Shown one piece after another: positions 36,013 through 45,617 of a stretch of DNA of 64,000 bases (its first letter is position 1; each line of letters opens with the position of its first letter). The stretch is from Treponema pedis (GTDB lineage Bacteria > Spirochaetota > Spirochaetia > Treponematales > Treponemataceae). Under the pieces are notes generated by a model. That model saw only the letters and a program-made list of their open reading frames with translations. It was not told the DNA's origin and did no database searches. Made by a program: the position numbers and the translations under genes. The stretch is from NCBI RefSeq assembly GCF_017161325.1, contig NZ_CP045670.1:2039367-2103366 (forward strand), written 5' to 3'.

Positions 36013-36043
36013 GTATTTTACAGTAAAATACTTTATTTTTCAA
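36013..36043 (-). promoter_or_regulatory. Promoter of tcyP with operator-like palindrome
   Basis: Minus strand: TTGAAA (36043-36038), 17-bp spacer, TAAAAT (36020-36015). GTATTTTA-N3-TAAAATAC (36013-36031) is a perfect inverted repeat covering the -10. The transcript begins with a further GCATCC/GGATGC hairpin (35993-36012). Confidence 0.65.
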
Positions 36044-36087
36044 GACACCGCAAATAAAAAGGCTTTATCATACAAGTCGTTTATGTA

Positions 36088-36116
36088 TTGACAAAGCCTT
36101 TTATACGTGATATCTT
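36088..36116 (+). promoter_or_regulatory. Promoter of the PPIase-like gene
   Basis: TTGACA (36088-36093), 17-bp spacer, TATCTT (36111-36116). A 10-bp inverted repeat AAAAGGCTTT/AAAGCCTTTT (36057-36066 with 36093-36102) spans the -35 side. Confidence 0.75.
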
Positions 36117-36153
36117 CTATTGTTATTATTTAACTTAATGTTTAGAGGTTTTT

Positions 36154-37692
36154 ATGGTGAATACGAAAAAAATTGCAGCTTCAGCCGGAGGAATAATTAT
36201 TTTAGGTCTTGCAATTATCGCATTTATAGTCGCTCCGATAATAGGCGAAAACATGGCGAGCAACAATCAATACATTGTTTTAGGCTCATGGAACGGGATT
36301 AAAATCGATAACGGCATATCTTCTTCCTTCCGTAACCAATACGGCTATTTAAAAAATTTTGCCGAACAACAAAATATAATCCCGCAGAATGCTCAGGCTG
36401 CAGAGAGCTTTCAACATCAATTGCTGTATTTGAGCTTTAGATTGGCTGTAATTCAAACGGCTATTGAATCCGAAATGGACAATATCGGCTATACCGCTCC
36501 GCTTTTCAAAGTGGACAAAGAGCTTGTAAATCATTATCTTGACGAAACCGGCTCATATTCCGATTTAAAATATTCACAAACGCCTGAAACCACCAGAGCC
36601 GCTTACAGAAAATCTATGGAAAGGGCTCTTTTACAAACACGCTATATTGAAGATGTTTTCGGAAACGGAAATTCTTACGGTCTTAAAATATCCTCAAAGG
36701 AAGCGGACTTTGTAGCAAATATGGCAAAAAAAGAAAGAAGTTTTCAATATGTTACGTTTAATACGGGTATGTATCCGTCTTCCGAAATAGTAAAATACGG
36801 AGAAGAACACGGCGATTTATTTACGCAATATGATTTTTCCGTTTTAACATACAATACCGAAGAAGAAGCAAAAAAAATGCTTGTTTCGCTAAAAAACGGA
36901 GATATAAAATTCGATGAGGCCGTTATATTAAATACGTCTAAAACTTTAACTACGGATTCCGGAAAACTTATTTCAAACTATAGAACCGATATAAACAGAC
37001 TGTTCCCGGATAACGAACATCTTAAACAAATCTTGGAGCTTAAACCTTCGGATTTAAGCGGTGCCGTTAAACTGAATAACGGAACATTTGCAATTGTACG
37101 CTGCGATTCCGAACCGACAAAACCCGATTTTTCAAGTGAAGCCGTAGTCGCAAATATACGAAGCTATATGAATCGAAGCGAAAAAGGTATTATCGAAGAT
37201 TATCTTATAAAAGCGGCGAAAAGATTTGCCGAAAAAGCGCGTACGGAAGGTTTTGAAAAAGCCGCAAAGAATTTCACCGAAACGAATCTGACGGTAGAAA
37301 CTACATCTTCTTTCGGAATCAATTACGGAAATGCCCGGCTTTTACAGCCTCTTCCTTCTCAAACCGTATTTAATATACTTGCGCAAAATGAAAATTTTTT
37401 CAAAACCGTCTTTGCATTAAAATCCGAAGAAATTTCGGAGCCTATTACGGCAGGTTCCGAAGTTGCCGTCTTTAAAGTTAATGAAGAAAAAGAAATAGAT
37501 GAATACACTTTAAACAGCACAAAAACGGGATATGAAGCACAAGCCGGCTCTTGGCACCCTTATTACAACCTTGCAATGATTATGGGAATCAGCGGTATAA
37601 ACTACCCTCTTCCGATTGCCCAAACAACCTTTATTAACTATATTTTTGACAGTCCCAAGTTTGAAAACAACTTCAGCAAAATTTTTAACTGA
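36154..37692 (+). CDS. Membrane-anchored SurA/PpiD-like peptidyl-prolyl isomerase family protein
   Basis: 512 residues. One N-terminal membrane anchor (residues about 9-32), then a periplasmic SurA_N-like helical chaperone region (SSFRNQYGYLKNFAEQQNI, ESFQHQLLYLSFRLAVIQTAI). A central parvulin-like domain follows (LTYNTEEEAKKMLVSLKNGDIKFDEAV to LKPSDLSGAVKLNNGTFAIVRCD), then a helical tail. Probably an envelope chaperone helping outer-membrane or flagellar proteins fold. Key parvulin residues are only partly conserved, so isomerase activity is uncertain. It overlaps the next gene's ATG by one base (TGATG). Confidence 0.78.
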   Translation: MVNTKKIAASAGGIIILGLAIIAFIVAPIIGENMASNNQYIVLGSWNGIKIDNGISSSFRNQYGYLKNFAEQQNIIPQNAQAAESFQHQLLYLSFRLAVIQTAIESEMDNIGYTAPLFKVDKELVNHYLDETGSYSDLKYSQTPETTRAAYRKSMERALLQTRYIEDVFGNGNSYGLKISSKEADFVANMAKKERSFQYVTFNTGMYPSSEIVKYGEEHGDLFTQYDFSVLTYNTEEEAKKMLVSLKNGDIKFDEAVILNTSKTLTTDSGKLISNYRTDINRLFPDNEHLKQILELKPSDLSGAVKLNNGTFAIVRCDSEPTKPDFSSEAVVANIRSYMNRSEKGIIEDYLIKAAKRFAEKARTEGFEKAAKNFTETNLTVETTSSFGINYGNARLLQPLPSQTVFNILAQNENFFKTVFALKSEEISEPITAGSEVAVFKVNEEKEIDEYTLNSTKTGYEAQAGSWHPYYNLAMIMGISGINYPLPIAQTTFINYIFDSPKFENNFSKIFN

Positions 37693-39326
37693 TGGACAGC
37701 GGAATGGAAAAACCCGAACTTATTTCTACAAGCTCGGGTTTTTCGGTTTTTTATAAAAATAAGTACCTTTATTCGCGGTATGCTCCGAAAAAAGCAATCC
37801 TCAGTTTAATTGACGGAATTACAATTCCGCCTGAAACATTGGTTTTATGTGTTTCCCCTCTTTTAGGCTACGGCTTATCCGAACTTTTAAAAAAACTGCC
37901 TTCTTCTTCTTTTGCCGCTGCAATAGAATACGATAAGGCCTTAATGGATTTTTCTCTTAAAAACATCGACCCTTCGATTTTTAAACACGAAAATTTTTTT
38001 TATGCCCGAACCGAGTCGGTACATCTTTTTTTAAAAAAAATAGAAAAAGATACCGCAGATAAAAAATTAAAAAAAATTATACGCCTGGATTTTTCCGCAG
38101 GGGCGGCTTTATACGGCGATTTTTATAAAACCGTTGAAGACTTTACTTCGGAATATATTTCCCGTTTTTGGATTAACAAATTAACCCTAATACAATTCGG
38201 AAGAAACTACGCGCGCAATGTTTTTAAAAATTACATAGAAATTTTAAAAAATAAAGACAGAATTAAAAAACTCAAACCGAACGGTATTTTTAAACCCATA
38301 CTTACGGTAGGAGCCGGCCCCTCATTGGACGGCTCGATAAAATTCATCGAAGAAAATAAAAACAATCTTTTTATTTTAGCTGTAGATGCCGCAGCGGCGC
38401 GGTTATTGCCTAAAATAAAACCCGATGCAATAATTGTTTTAGAATCCCAATATTGGATACAAAAAGCTTTTATAGGCTTAGCGAATTCGAAAATCCCGAT
38501 AATTGCCGATTTAACTTCCAATCCTTATGCGGTACAAACCTTAAAAGGAATTTTTACATTTTTTTTTACGGAGTATACGAGTTCATCTTTTTTCGATAAA
38601 CTTGCGGAAAAAAAACTTTTACCTCCGCTTATCGAACCGATGGGTTCCGTAGGACTTTCCGCATTAAGTATTGCAAAAATTCTTGCAAGTCCAGGTATAC
38701 CCATTTTTCATACGGGCTTGGACTTTTCATGGGGTACGGGCTTTACACATTCAAAAATAAGTTATCAAGTAAATGAAACATTTTCATCATGTACACGTTT
38801 AAAACCGTTATACAGCCTGTCAAGTATTACAGGCGAAAAAATAGAAAGGGTAACGGGTAAAAACGGAAAAAAAGTTCTTACTTCTCCCAATTTAAAAAAT
38901 TATTCGGAAATTTATAAACGTGTATTTTCACATACCCCCAATATCTTCGACATAGGAAAACACGGACTTTTAATAAATTCAAATATGATAAATGAAAATA
39001 CCGCAAAAGAAATTATAGATAAAGCAAATAAATTAAATAAAAATAAAGGCTTTCATTTTTATGAAAGCCTTTCTCAAGAATACCATGTAGAAATTTACAA
39101 TGTTATAAAAACCGAAAAGGAAAAGCTCCTTACTTTAAAAAATATTTTTACGCACAAGGTAAAAGCCTCCGATACGGAAATAGAAAATTTACTGAACTCC
39201 GTACCCTATCTGTATTTACATTTTGCAGATTTTTCCAAACGGAATCTTTTAACTGCGAATTTTTTAAACCGTATAAGAATAGAGCTTGAATATTTTTTAA
39301 AAATTCTATACCGTATACAAAGTTAA
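37692..39326 (+). CDS. MptE-like/Maf-type protein (DUF115, motility accessory factor family)
   Basis: 544 residues, soluble. The central domain has the DUF115/MptE-like signature ILTVGAGPSLDGSIKFIEENKNNLFILAVDAAAARLLPKIKPDAIIVLESQYW and later GSVGLSALSIAKILASPGIPIFHTGLDFSW. In many flagellated bacteria members (Maf) modify flagellin with nonulosonic acids; archaeal relatives are 6-hydroxymethylpterin pyrophosphokinases. The large flanking regions match the Maf layout, and motility fits a treponeme, but no sugar genes are nearby. Translation is coupled to the PPIase-like gene. The stop lies 5 bp from the convergent dnaJ stop. Confidence 0.8.
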   Translation: MDSGMEKPELISTSSGFSVFYKNKYLYSRYAPKKAILSLIDGITIPPETLVLCVSPLLGYGLSELLKKLPSSSFAAAIEYDKALMDFSLKNIDPSIFKHENFFYARTESVHLFLKKIEKDTADKKLKKIIRLDFSAGAALYGDFYKTVEDFTSEYISRFWINKLTLIQFGRNYARNVFKNYIEILKNKDRIKKLKPNGIFKPILTVGAGPSLDGSIKFIEENKNNLFILAVDAAAARLLPKIKPDAIIVLESQYWIQKAFIGLANSKIPIIADLTSNPYAVQTLKGIFTFFFTEYTSSSFFDKLAEKKLLPPLIEPMGSVGLSALSIAKILASPGIPIFHTGLDFSWGTGFTHSKISYQVNETFSSCTRLKPLYSLSSITGEKIERVTGKNGKKVLTSPNLKNYSEIYKRVFSHTPNIFDIGKHGLLINSNMINENTAKEIIDKANKLNKNKGFHFYESLSQEYHVEIYNVIKTEKEKLLTLKNIFTHKVKASDTEIENLLNSVPYLYLHFADFSKRNLLTANFLNRIRIELEYFLKILYRIQS

Positions 39327-39331
39327 AATCT

Positions 39332-40483
39332 TTAAGGTAAATCTTTTAAAGCAATCAATTCGGGATTTTCGTTTTCGCCTTCAAGTTCGGATATTTCTTT
39401 AAGTAAACTCTTCGATTTTGAAGAAAGCTTTGTAGGAATTTGCACTTGAATTTGAATATAAAGGTCTCCCTTTCTGCCTATCCCCGTAGGAACACCCTCG
39501 CCTTTTACCCTCAAAAGCTTTCCGTTTTGAACTCCTGAAGGAATTTTTACCTTTATAGTTTTTCCGTCAAGGGACTTTATATTTACCTCTCCGCCCAATA
39601 CTGCCTGTGTCATCGAAATAGGCACGGCGCAATAAAGATCTTCGCCGTTTCTTTCAAAATGAGGATGGCTTTGTACAAAGATAAATACAAATAAATCTCC
39701 GTACTCTCCGCCGGCCTGTCCTGCATTTCCTTGACGCGGAATAGTTATGCGTTTTCCGTTTTCAACACCCGGAGGAATCGTTACAATAATACGTTGTTTT
39801 TTACGCTCAATACCCGAACCGCCGCATTTTGTACAGGGTTTTTCTATTATGGAGCCCTCTCCTCCGCAGCGCGGACATGTAGAAGCAATAGAAAAAAAAC
39901 CGGTACTTCTGCGTACCTGTCCCGTACCCTTACAATCGGGGCACATCTTACGTCCGCTGCCTCCCTCGCTTCCCGAGCCGCCGCATTGAGTACATTTTTC
40001 ATTACGCGTATAACTTAACTCAGCTTTTTTCCCGTAAACGGCATCTACAAAGGAAATTTGAAGGTCATAGCGCAAATTGGAACCTCGTGCGGGCCCAGAA
40101 TGTCTTCCGCCGAAACCCGACGAAGAAAAACCTCCGCCTCCGAAAAGGTTTTCAAAAAAGTCCGAAAAACCTCCGCCTCCGAAAATATCTTCAAATCCCT
40201 GAAATATGGAAGAATCAAAACCGCCTGCGCCGGCCATTCCGTCAACGCCCGCATGTCCGTACTGGTCATACATACCGCGCTTTTTTTCATCGATAAGAAT
40301 TTCATACGCTTCGGTAGCTTCTTTAAATTTATCCTCGGCTTCTTTATTTCCGGGATTTTTATCGGGGTGATATTTAATAGCCAATTTTCTATAGGCTTTT
40401 TTAATTTCATCATTGGAGGCGTTTTTTTCCACGCCCAAAACTTCATAATAATCTCTTTTAGATGACGGCACCGGTTTCTCCAA
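39332..40483 (-). CDS. dnaJ: Chaperone DnaJ
   Basis: 383 residues. J domain [35 protein letters not shown] with HPD near 43-45; Gly/Phe-rich linker ([25 protein letters not shown]); four zinc-binding repeats [24 protein letters not shown] and CTKCGGSG; and a C-terminal substrate domain. It delivers unfolded proteins to DnaK and stimulates its ATPase. It lies downstream of dnaK, separated by 177 bp that includes a terminator, so it probably has partial separate control. Confidence 0.97.
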   Translation of the reverse strand: MEKPVPSSKRDYYEVLGVEKNASNDEIKKAYRKLAIKYHPDKNPGNKEAEDKFKEATEAYEILIDEKKRGMYDQYGHAGVDGMAGAGGFDSSIFQGFEDIFGGGGFSDFFENLFGGGGFSSSGFGGRHSGPARGSNLRYDLQISFVDAVYGKKAELSYTRNEKCTQCGGSGSEGGSGRKMCPDCKGTGQVRRSTGFFSIASTCPRCGGEGSIIEKPCTKCGGSGIERKKQRIIVTIPPGVENGKRITIPRQGNAGQAGGEYGDLFVFIFVQSHPHFERNGEDLYCAVPISMTQAVLGGEVNIKSLDGKTIKVKIPSGVQNGKLLRVKGEGVPTGIGRKGDLYIQIQVQIPTKLSSKSKSLLKEISELEGENENPELIALKDLP

Positions 40484-40625
40484 AATAAAAAATTTAATAT
40501 GCTTTATAAAGCACTTTATAAAATCGGCACCGAATTATCTTGCCGGGAAGCAAAGGATTATTCAGTGCCTAAATTAAGCGGAAAGACTTTAAAATACAAA
40601 GGCTGTCCGCCGGTTAAAAGTTTTA

Positions 40626-40655
40626 AAAACCCTTCTTTATATTAAATAGGGTTTT
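40626..40655 (-). terminator. Terminator or attenuator after dnaK
   Basis: Minus strand: AAAACCC (40655-40649) pairs with GGGTTTT (40632-40626), followed by TAAAACTTTT. It starts 6 bp after the dnaK stop and would reduce read-through into dnaJ. Confidence 0.6.
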
Positions 40656-40660
40656 ACCGC

Positions 40661-42601
40661 TTATTTATCGTTTTCATCGTGTACAACTTCATAATCGACA
40701 TCATCGGCAGTACCGCTTCCGTTAGCTGAAGAACCTGCATTAGTATCGCCGCCTTGAGCGCCGCTTCCGGGTTGAGCTCCGCCAGCACCCGCATTAGGTC
40801 CCTGCTGTTTATACATTTCTTCCGCAATCTTATAAGCAGCCTGCTGTAAAGCTTCGGTTTTTGCCTTAATATCGGCAGTGTCATCGGTGGAAACCGCTTG
40901 GCGAAGAGCCGCAATGGAGTCCTCAATTTTTTGTTTATCGGCGGCATTTATTTTATCGCCCATTTCTTTCATTGTTTTTTCGGTTTGATAAATTAAAGAA
41001 TCGGCGTTGTTTTTAGCTTCAACCTTTTCCTTTTCCAATTTATCACTTGCCGCATTGGCTTCGGCTTCTTTAACCATTCTGTCGATTTCGCTTTCGCTTA
41101 AGCCGCTTGAGCTTTCAATACGTATATGCTGTTCCTTTCCGGTACCCAAATCCTTTGCCGAAACGTGAACAATTCCGTTTGCGTCAATGTCAAAGGTAAC
41201 TTCAATTTGCGGCACTCCGCGCGGTGCCGGAGGAATACCGACAAGGTCGAAATTGCCGAGCGTTCGGTTTTGATTTGCCATTCCGCGTTCTCCCTGCAAA
41301 ACATGAATGGAAACAGCCGTTTGTCCGTCAGCCGCAGTGGAAAATACCTGACTTTTTCTCGTAGGAATTGTCGTATTTCTGTTGATAAGAGGTGTAAAGA
41401 CGCCGCCCATTGTTTCAATACCCAAAGAAAGAGGAGTAACATCAAGAAGGAGAACATCTTTTACGTCTCCGCCCAAAATACCGCCTTGAATTGCGGCACC
41501 CATAGCTACGGCTTCGTCGGGGTTTACACTCTTTGAACCTTCTTTTCCGAAAATTTCTTTTATAATTTGAAGAACCTTCGGCATTCTTGTAGACCCGCCT
41601 ACCAAAAGAATATCGTCTATTTTATCCGGAGTAAGACCTGCATCTTTTAAGGCTTTTCGGCAAGGTTCCTTTGTTCTCTCGAATAGGTCTTCAGTCATTT
41701 GCTCAAACTTGGCCCGAGATAAACTCTTTTGCAAGTGCTTAGGCCCGTTAGCATCCGCAGTAATAAAAGGAAGATTGATATCGGCATTTGCAACGGAAGA
41801 AAGTTCTATTTTCGCTTTTTCGGCAGCTTCACGTAAACGCTGTAAGGCCATTCTGTCTTTCGATAAATCTATCCCGGTGTCCTTTTTAAATTCGTCTACA
41901 AGCCAAGTTACTATGCGATTATCAAAATCGTCTCCGCCCAAGTGAGTATCTCCGTTTGTCGATTTTACTTCAAAGACACCGTCGCCCAATTCCAAAATTG
42001 AAATATCAAAGGTTCCGCCTCCCAAATCGTATACGGCAATTGTTTTTTCTTTTTTAGAATCCTTATTAAAACCGAAAGCCAAAGAGGCTGCCGTAGGTTC
42101 ATTTATAATACGCTTTACGTCCAAACCGGCAATTTTTCCGGCGTCTTTTGTAGCTTGACGTTGTGCGTCGTTAAAATAAGCGGGAACGGTAATAACCGCT
42201 TCCGTTACGGTTTCGCCCAAATAATCTTCCGCAGTTTTTTTCATTTTTTGTAAAATAAAGGCGGAAATTTCCTGTGTGGAATAATGCTTTCCGTCGATAT
42301 CGATTCTGACATCATCGCCTTGCGGGATAATTTTATACGGAACCCGTTTTAACTCTTCCGTAAGTTCATTATAGCGGTGTCCGATAAAACGTTTTACCGA
42401 ATAAACCGTGCGGTCGGGGTTTGTAATCATCTGGTTTTTTGCGGGCTGTCCTACAACGCGCTCGTCTTTTGAAGTAAAACCTACAATGGACGGAGTCGTT
42501 CTTCCGCCTTCGGAGTTTTGGATAACTACCGGCTCTCCGCCTTCCATAACTGAAACACAAGAGTTCGTCGTTCCCAAGTCAATACCTATAATCTTTCCCA
42601 T
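40661..42601 (-). CDS. dnaK: Chaperone DnaK (Hsp70)
   Basis: 646 residues. ATPase domain begins [18 protein letters not shown], with [15 protein letters not shown] and [11 protein letters not shown]; substrate domain contains [22 protein letters not shown]. The tail is Gly/Ala-rich, ending [14 protein letters not shown], close to the usual EEVD-like bacterial end. ATP-driven protein folding with DnaJ and GrpE. It lies 17 bp after grpE in the same operon. I saw no CIRCE element (TTAGCACTC-N9-GAGTGCTAA) upstream of the operon. Confidence 0.98.
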   Translation of the reverse strand: MGKIIGIDLGTTNSCVSVMEGGEPVVIQNSEGGRTTPSIVGFTSKDERVVGQPAKNQMITNPDRTVYSVKRFIGHRYNELTEELKRVPYKIIPQGDDVRIDIDGKHYSTQEISAFILQKMKKTAEDYLGETVTEAVITVPAYFNDAQRQATKDAGKIAGLDVKRIINEPTAASLAFGFNKDSKKEKTIAVYDLGGGTFDISILELGDGVFEVKSTNGDTHLGGDDFDNRIVTWLVDEFKKDTGIDLSKDRMALQRLREAAEKAKIELSSVANADINLPFITADANGPKHLQKSLSRAKFEQMTEDLFERTKEPCRKALKDAGLTPDKIDDILLVGGSTRMPKVLQIIKEIFGKEGSKSVNPDEAVAMGAAIQGGILGGDVKDVLLLDVTPLSLGIETMGGVFTPLINRNTTIPTRKSQVFSTAADGQTAVSIHVLQGERGMANQNRTLGNFDLVGIPPAPRGVPQIEVTFDIDANGIVHVSAKDLGTGKEQHIRIESSSGLSESEIDRMVKEAEANAASDKLEKEKVEAKNNADSLIYQTEKTMKEMGDKINAADKQKIEDSIAALRQAVSTDDTADIKAKTEALQQAAYKIAEEMYKQQGPNAGAGGAQPGSGAQGGDTNAGSSANGSGTADDVDYEVVHDENDK

Positions 42602-42618
42602 ATTAAAATTCTCCTATC

Positions 42619-43392
42619 TTATTGTTCGTTTTGTTTATCGACGGTCGAGTTTTCTTCCGCCGTTTTATCCTGCCCTTCCGCAGGCATTAACACCATTACC
42701 TTACTGGAACGTATTACCCGTTCCTTAAGCTTATACCCCTTTTGAAGCTCCTCGCCTACAACCGCTTCTTTTACATCCGGCGATTGAATCATCGATACCG
42801 CTTCGTGAATGTTAGGGTCGAATTTTTCACCTTTAGCGGGGTAATATAACAGCCCGTATTTCGAGCTTAACATAGACGTCATTTGATTTTTTATCATCAT
42901 AACGCCTTCCAAAAAAGCATTTTCGCTTCCGTCCGCTTTTTGAACCTTATCCCCGTTTAAAGATGCTTTACCGGCATCGATTGCACGGTCAAAATCATCT
43001 AAAACTTGAATTAAATCCAACAGCAGATTAGTGTTCGCATAATCGATAGCTTCCTGCTTTTCTCTAATCATACGCTTTCGGTAATTGTCGAAATCGGCAG
43101 CCTTTCTTAAATACTGGTCCTGCCAATCTTTACACTTCGTTTCAAGTTCCGCAAGTTTCGCGGAAAGCTCGAAAGCCTCAACATTTTCCGATTTTGTTTT
43201 TTCACCGTCTTCCGTATGGGAAGAGGTGTGTACTTCCCGATGAACCTCGGAAGAAGAGGCGTCCTTCCGTTTGCAGTCATCACCGCATTGTTCATCTTTC
43301 TCTGCGGAAGAGCCCTTTTTAAGTTCCTCACCCTTGCAAGGCTCTGTTTTTTTTGAATGCTTTTCCGCATGTTTTTCGTGGTTCTTGCTCAC
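42619..43392 (-). CDS. grpE: Nucleotide exchange factor GrpE
   Basis: Start taken as GTG 43392 because GGAG lies 7 bp upstream; 257 residues. An upstream in-frame extension is possible but hydrophobic and unlike GrpE. The N-terminal 90 residues are a charged His/Lys/Glu/Ser-rich low-complexity tail longer than usual. The conserved part is a long coiled coil (ELSAKLAELETKCKDWQDQYLRKAADFDNYRKRM) and a beta domain ending KVMVLMPAEG. It releases ADP from DnaK. It heads the chaperone operon under a good promoter. Confidence 0.92.
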   Translation of the reverse strand: MSKNHEKHAEKHSKKTEPCKGEELKKGSSAEKDEQCGDDCKRKDASSSEVHREVHTSSHTEDGEKTKSENVEAFELSAKLAELETKCKDWQDQYLRKAADFDNYRKRMIREKQEAIDYANTNLLLDLIQVLDDFDRAIDAGKASLNGDKVQKADGSENAFLEGVMMIKNQMTSMLSSKYGLLYYPAKGEKFDPNIHEAVSMIQSPDVKEAVVGEELQKGYKLKERVIRSSKVMVLMPAEGQDKTAEENSTVDKQNEQ

Positions 43393-43438
43393 CTTAAACT
43401 CCAAATACTGTTCTAACTTTTTAATATATCTTAAATAC

Positions 43439-43467
43439 AAGATAATAACAGATAAAAAAACGGTCAA
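43439..43467 (-). promoter_or_regulatory. Promoter of grpE-dnaK
   Basis: Minus strand: TTGACC (43467-43462), 17-bp spacer, TATCTT (43444-43439). CAAGAGGTTT (43465-43474) recurs inverted at 43524-43533 next to the -35. Confidence 0.65.
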
Positions 43468-43546
43468 GAGGTTTTAGATAAAAAAGTAATAATTTCGATA
43501 ATTTTAAAAATATTTATTCCGACAAACCTCTTGCAACATAAAGATT

Positions 43547-44431
43547 TTAATAAGTTTTTATTTTTGTGTCATTTAACAATTTTTCAATATTGTTTATACA
43601 AATTTCAAGATACCGTTCAGGCACCTCGGAATTTTTCCATGGACAGGTAAGAGAACTTGAACTGTTTATTCTTACCAGACGTAAATCATATCCCGCATTT
43701 TCTAAAATGGAAATTACCTCTTTCGCACTTCCGCCCTGAGAGCCGACTCCCGGAATAAGAAGAGGCACATTGCCTTTTTTTGCATAAATTTTTGCAATTG
43801 CCGCTAACTCTTCCGTACCCGTAGCTCCCACAACGGCACCGGCTCCCGCATATTTTTCGGCATATTCGGCAATTTTTTCCGCAGTCTTTTCGTAAAGAAA
43901 TCGGGAAGAACTTAACTTTAAATTTTGAAAATCCGCAGCACCGCCGTTACTTGTTCTGTTTAAAATATATGCACCGTATCCCGAATACCTTTCCGACATA
44001 AACGGAAAAACCGAATCGCTTCCCATATACGGGCTTACAGTAACCGCGTCCGCTTTCCAACAATCGAAGGCTTCAATTGCATAGTTTAAACTTGAGCGGG
44101 CAATATCGCCCCGCTTGGAATCAAGAATTACGGGAATTCCTTTAAACTCTTTTTCAAGTATATCCATAATTTCGGAAAGAGCAGCCGAACCGTCAAAATT
44201 ATTTTCTCTCGGCTTATCCGATGCGGTATAGTAGCCTATATTAGGTTTAAATGCCGCAGGATAAAGTTTTTTTTCTTTCATAGATAAAAAAAGCTCTTTA
44301 AAAAAACAGGTTATATCTTTTTTTATATTTCCGGTTTTATTGGGAATAAACTCTATTTGCGGGTCAAGCCCCATACAGGCACAATTACCCGTTTTTTCGG
44401 CTGAGGTTTTTAACAACTCAAGATAGTTCAT
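43547..44431 (-). CDS. pyrF: Orotidine 5'-phosphate decarboxylase (type 2)
   Basis: 294 residues, the longer actinobacterial/Myxococcus-type form. N-terminal CACMGLDPQIEFIP, then AAFKPNIGYYTA, and the catalytic Lys-Asp segment PVILDSKRGDIARSS (equivalent to D-x-K-x-x-D-I); phosphate site VGATGTEELAAI and GVGSQGGSAKEV. It makes UMP from OMP, the last pyrimidine step. Divergent from purM. Confidence 0.95.
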   Translation of the reverse strand: MNYLELLKTSAEKTGNCACMGLDPQIEFIPNKTGNIKKDITCFFKELFLSMKEKKLYPAAFKPNIGYYTASDKPRENNFDGSAALSEIMDILEKEFKGIPVILDSKRGDIARSSLNYAIEAFDCWKADAVTVSPYMGSDSVFPFMSERYSGYGAYILNRTSNGGAADFQNLKLSSSRFLYEKTAEKIAEYAEKYAGAGAVVGATGTEELAAIAKIYAKKGNVPLLIPGVGSQGGSAKEVISILENAGYDLRLVRINSSSSLTCPWKNSEVPERYLEICINNIEKLLNDTKIKTY

Positions 44432-44562
44432 ATATAAAGTATTATTTTAACGAAAATTTAAAATTATGTCAATCGAAGGCGTTTTTTATTTTACAAACCG
44501 TCTTTTTAAGCACTACCCAAATACTTTAAAATATGTTAAGATAAACAAATAAGGAAAAGGAT

Positions 44563-45615
44563 ATGGAAACCAAAACGGATAAAAGCTCGGTTTACAGTGC
44601 TTCAGGCGTGAATATAGACGCGGGAAACGAAGCGGTAAGGTTAATGAGTTCCGCAGTAAAATCGACTTATACGAATCAAGTGCTTTCGGAACTGGGTTCT
44701 TTCGGAGGACTTTTTTCCGCTGCGGAGCTGTTAAAAATGAATAAACCTGTTTTAGTAGGTTCTACCGACGGTGTAGGCACAAAGGTTAAAATAGCGGCTC
44801 AGGCGGGAATATACGACACTATCGGGCAGGATATAGTAAATCATTGCATAGACGATATTCTTGTACAGGGAGCGAAACCTCTTTTCTTTTTGGATTATGT
44901 TGCAAGCTCGAAGTTAAATCCCAAAATGATTGCCGATATAGTGGGCGGAATGGCAAAGGCGTGCAGGGAATCCGGGTGTGCCCTGATAGGAGGGGAAACC
45001 GCGGAAATGCCCGGAGTCTATATGGAAGGAGAATTCGATATTGCAGGGACAATTACCGGGGTTGTAGAACAGGATAAAATTCTTCCTAAAAAAAATATTC
45101 AAGCAGGAGATGTTTTAATAGGTTTAAAATCTCACAGCCCTCATACAAACGGTTACTCTCTTATACGCAAGGCTTTTAAGGATATCGATTTAAATACTGT
45201 TTATCCGGAATTGGGTAAGCCCCTTTTTGAAGTTTTACTTACTCCTCACCGCTCTTATTTAAATATCATTTATCCCATTTTACAAGAACACCCGGAAATT
45301 ATAAAAGCTCTCGCTCATATTACAGGCGGCGGTTTTCTCGAAAATATTCCGCGTGTTACCGGAGACGGCTTTATAATAAAGGTGAAAAAAAACGCTTGGC
45401 CTGTTCCGCCTCTTTATCCTCTTATTCAAAAATTAACGGGTGCCCTTGAAGATGAAATGTACAGAATTTTTAACATGGGTATAGGAATGATTGCAATAGT
45501 TTCACCGGAAAACGTACATTCCTATCAGAGTCTTGTAGGCGAAGAATCTTGGGTTATAGGCGAAATTAAAAACGCTTCAAACCGGCATGAAAAAACAATT
45601 ACGGTTTTAGAATAA
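44563..45615 (+). CDS. purM: Phosphoribosylformylglycinamidine cyclo-ligase (AIR synthase, PurM)
   Basis: 350 residues. It forms AIR from FGAM with ATP, the fifth purine step. Signatures: YSASGVNIDAGNEAVRLM, VGSTDGVGTKVKIA, GQDIVNHCIDDILVQGAKPLFFLDYVA, GCALIGGETAEMPGVY and SHSPHTNGYSLIRK. Good Shine-Dalgarno AAGGA. The aroDE start follows 2 bp after its stop, so purM, aroDE and rpiA form one operon. Confidence 0.97.
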   Translation: METKTDKSSVYSASGVNIDAGNEAVRLMSSAVKSTYTNQVLSELGSFGGLFSAAELLKMNKPVLVGSTDGVGTKVKIAAQAGIYDTIGQDIVNHCIDDILVQGAKPLFFLDYVASSKLNPKMIADIVGGMAKACRESGCALIGGETAEMPGVYMEGEFDIAGTITGVVEQDKILPKKNIQAGDVLIGLKSHSPHTNGYSLIRKAFKDIDLNTVYPELGKPLFEVLLTPHRSYLNIIYPILQEHPEIIKALAHITGGGFLENIPRVTGDGFIIKVKKNAWPVPPLYPLIQKLTGALEDEMYRIFNMGIGMIAIVSPENVHSYQSLVGEESWVIGEIKNASNRHEKTITVLE

Positions 45616-45617
45616 AT

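Noticed and set aside
43393-43546. CIRCE/HrcA site expected before grpE-dnaK
   Set aside because: No TTAGCACTC-N9-GAGTGCTAA or close match seen; only an unrelated 10-bp inverted repeat next to the -35.
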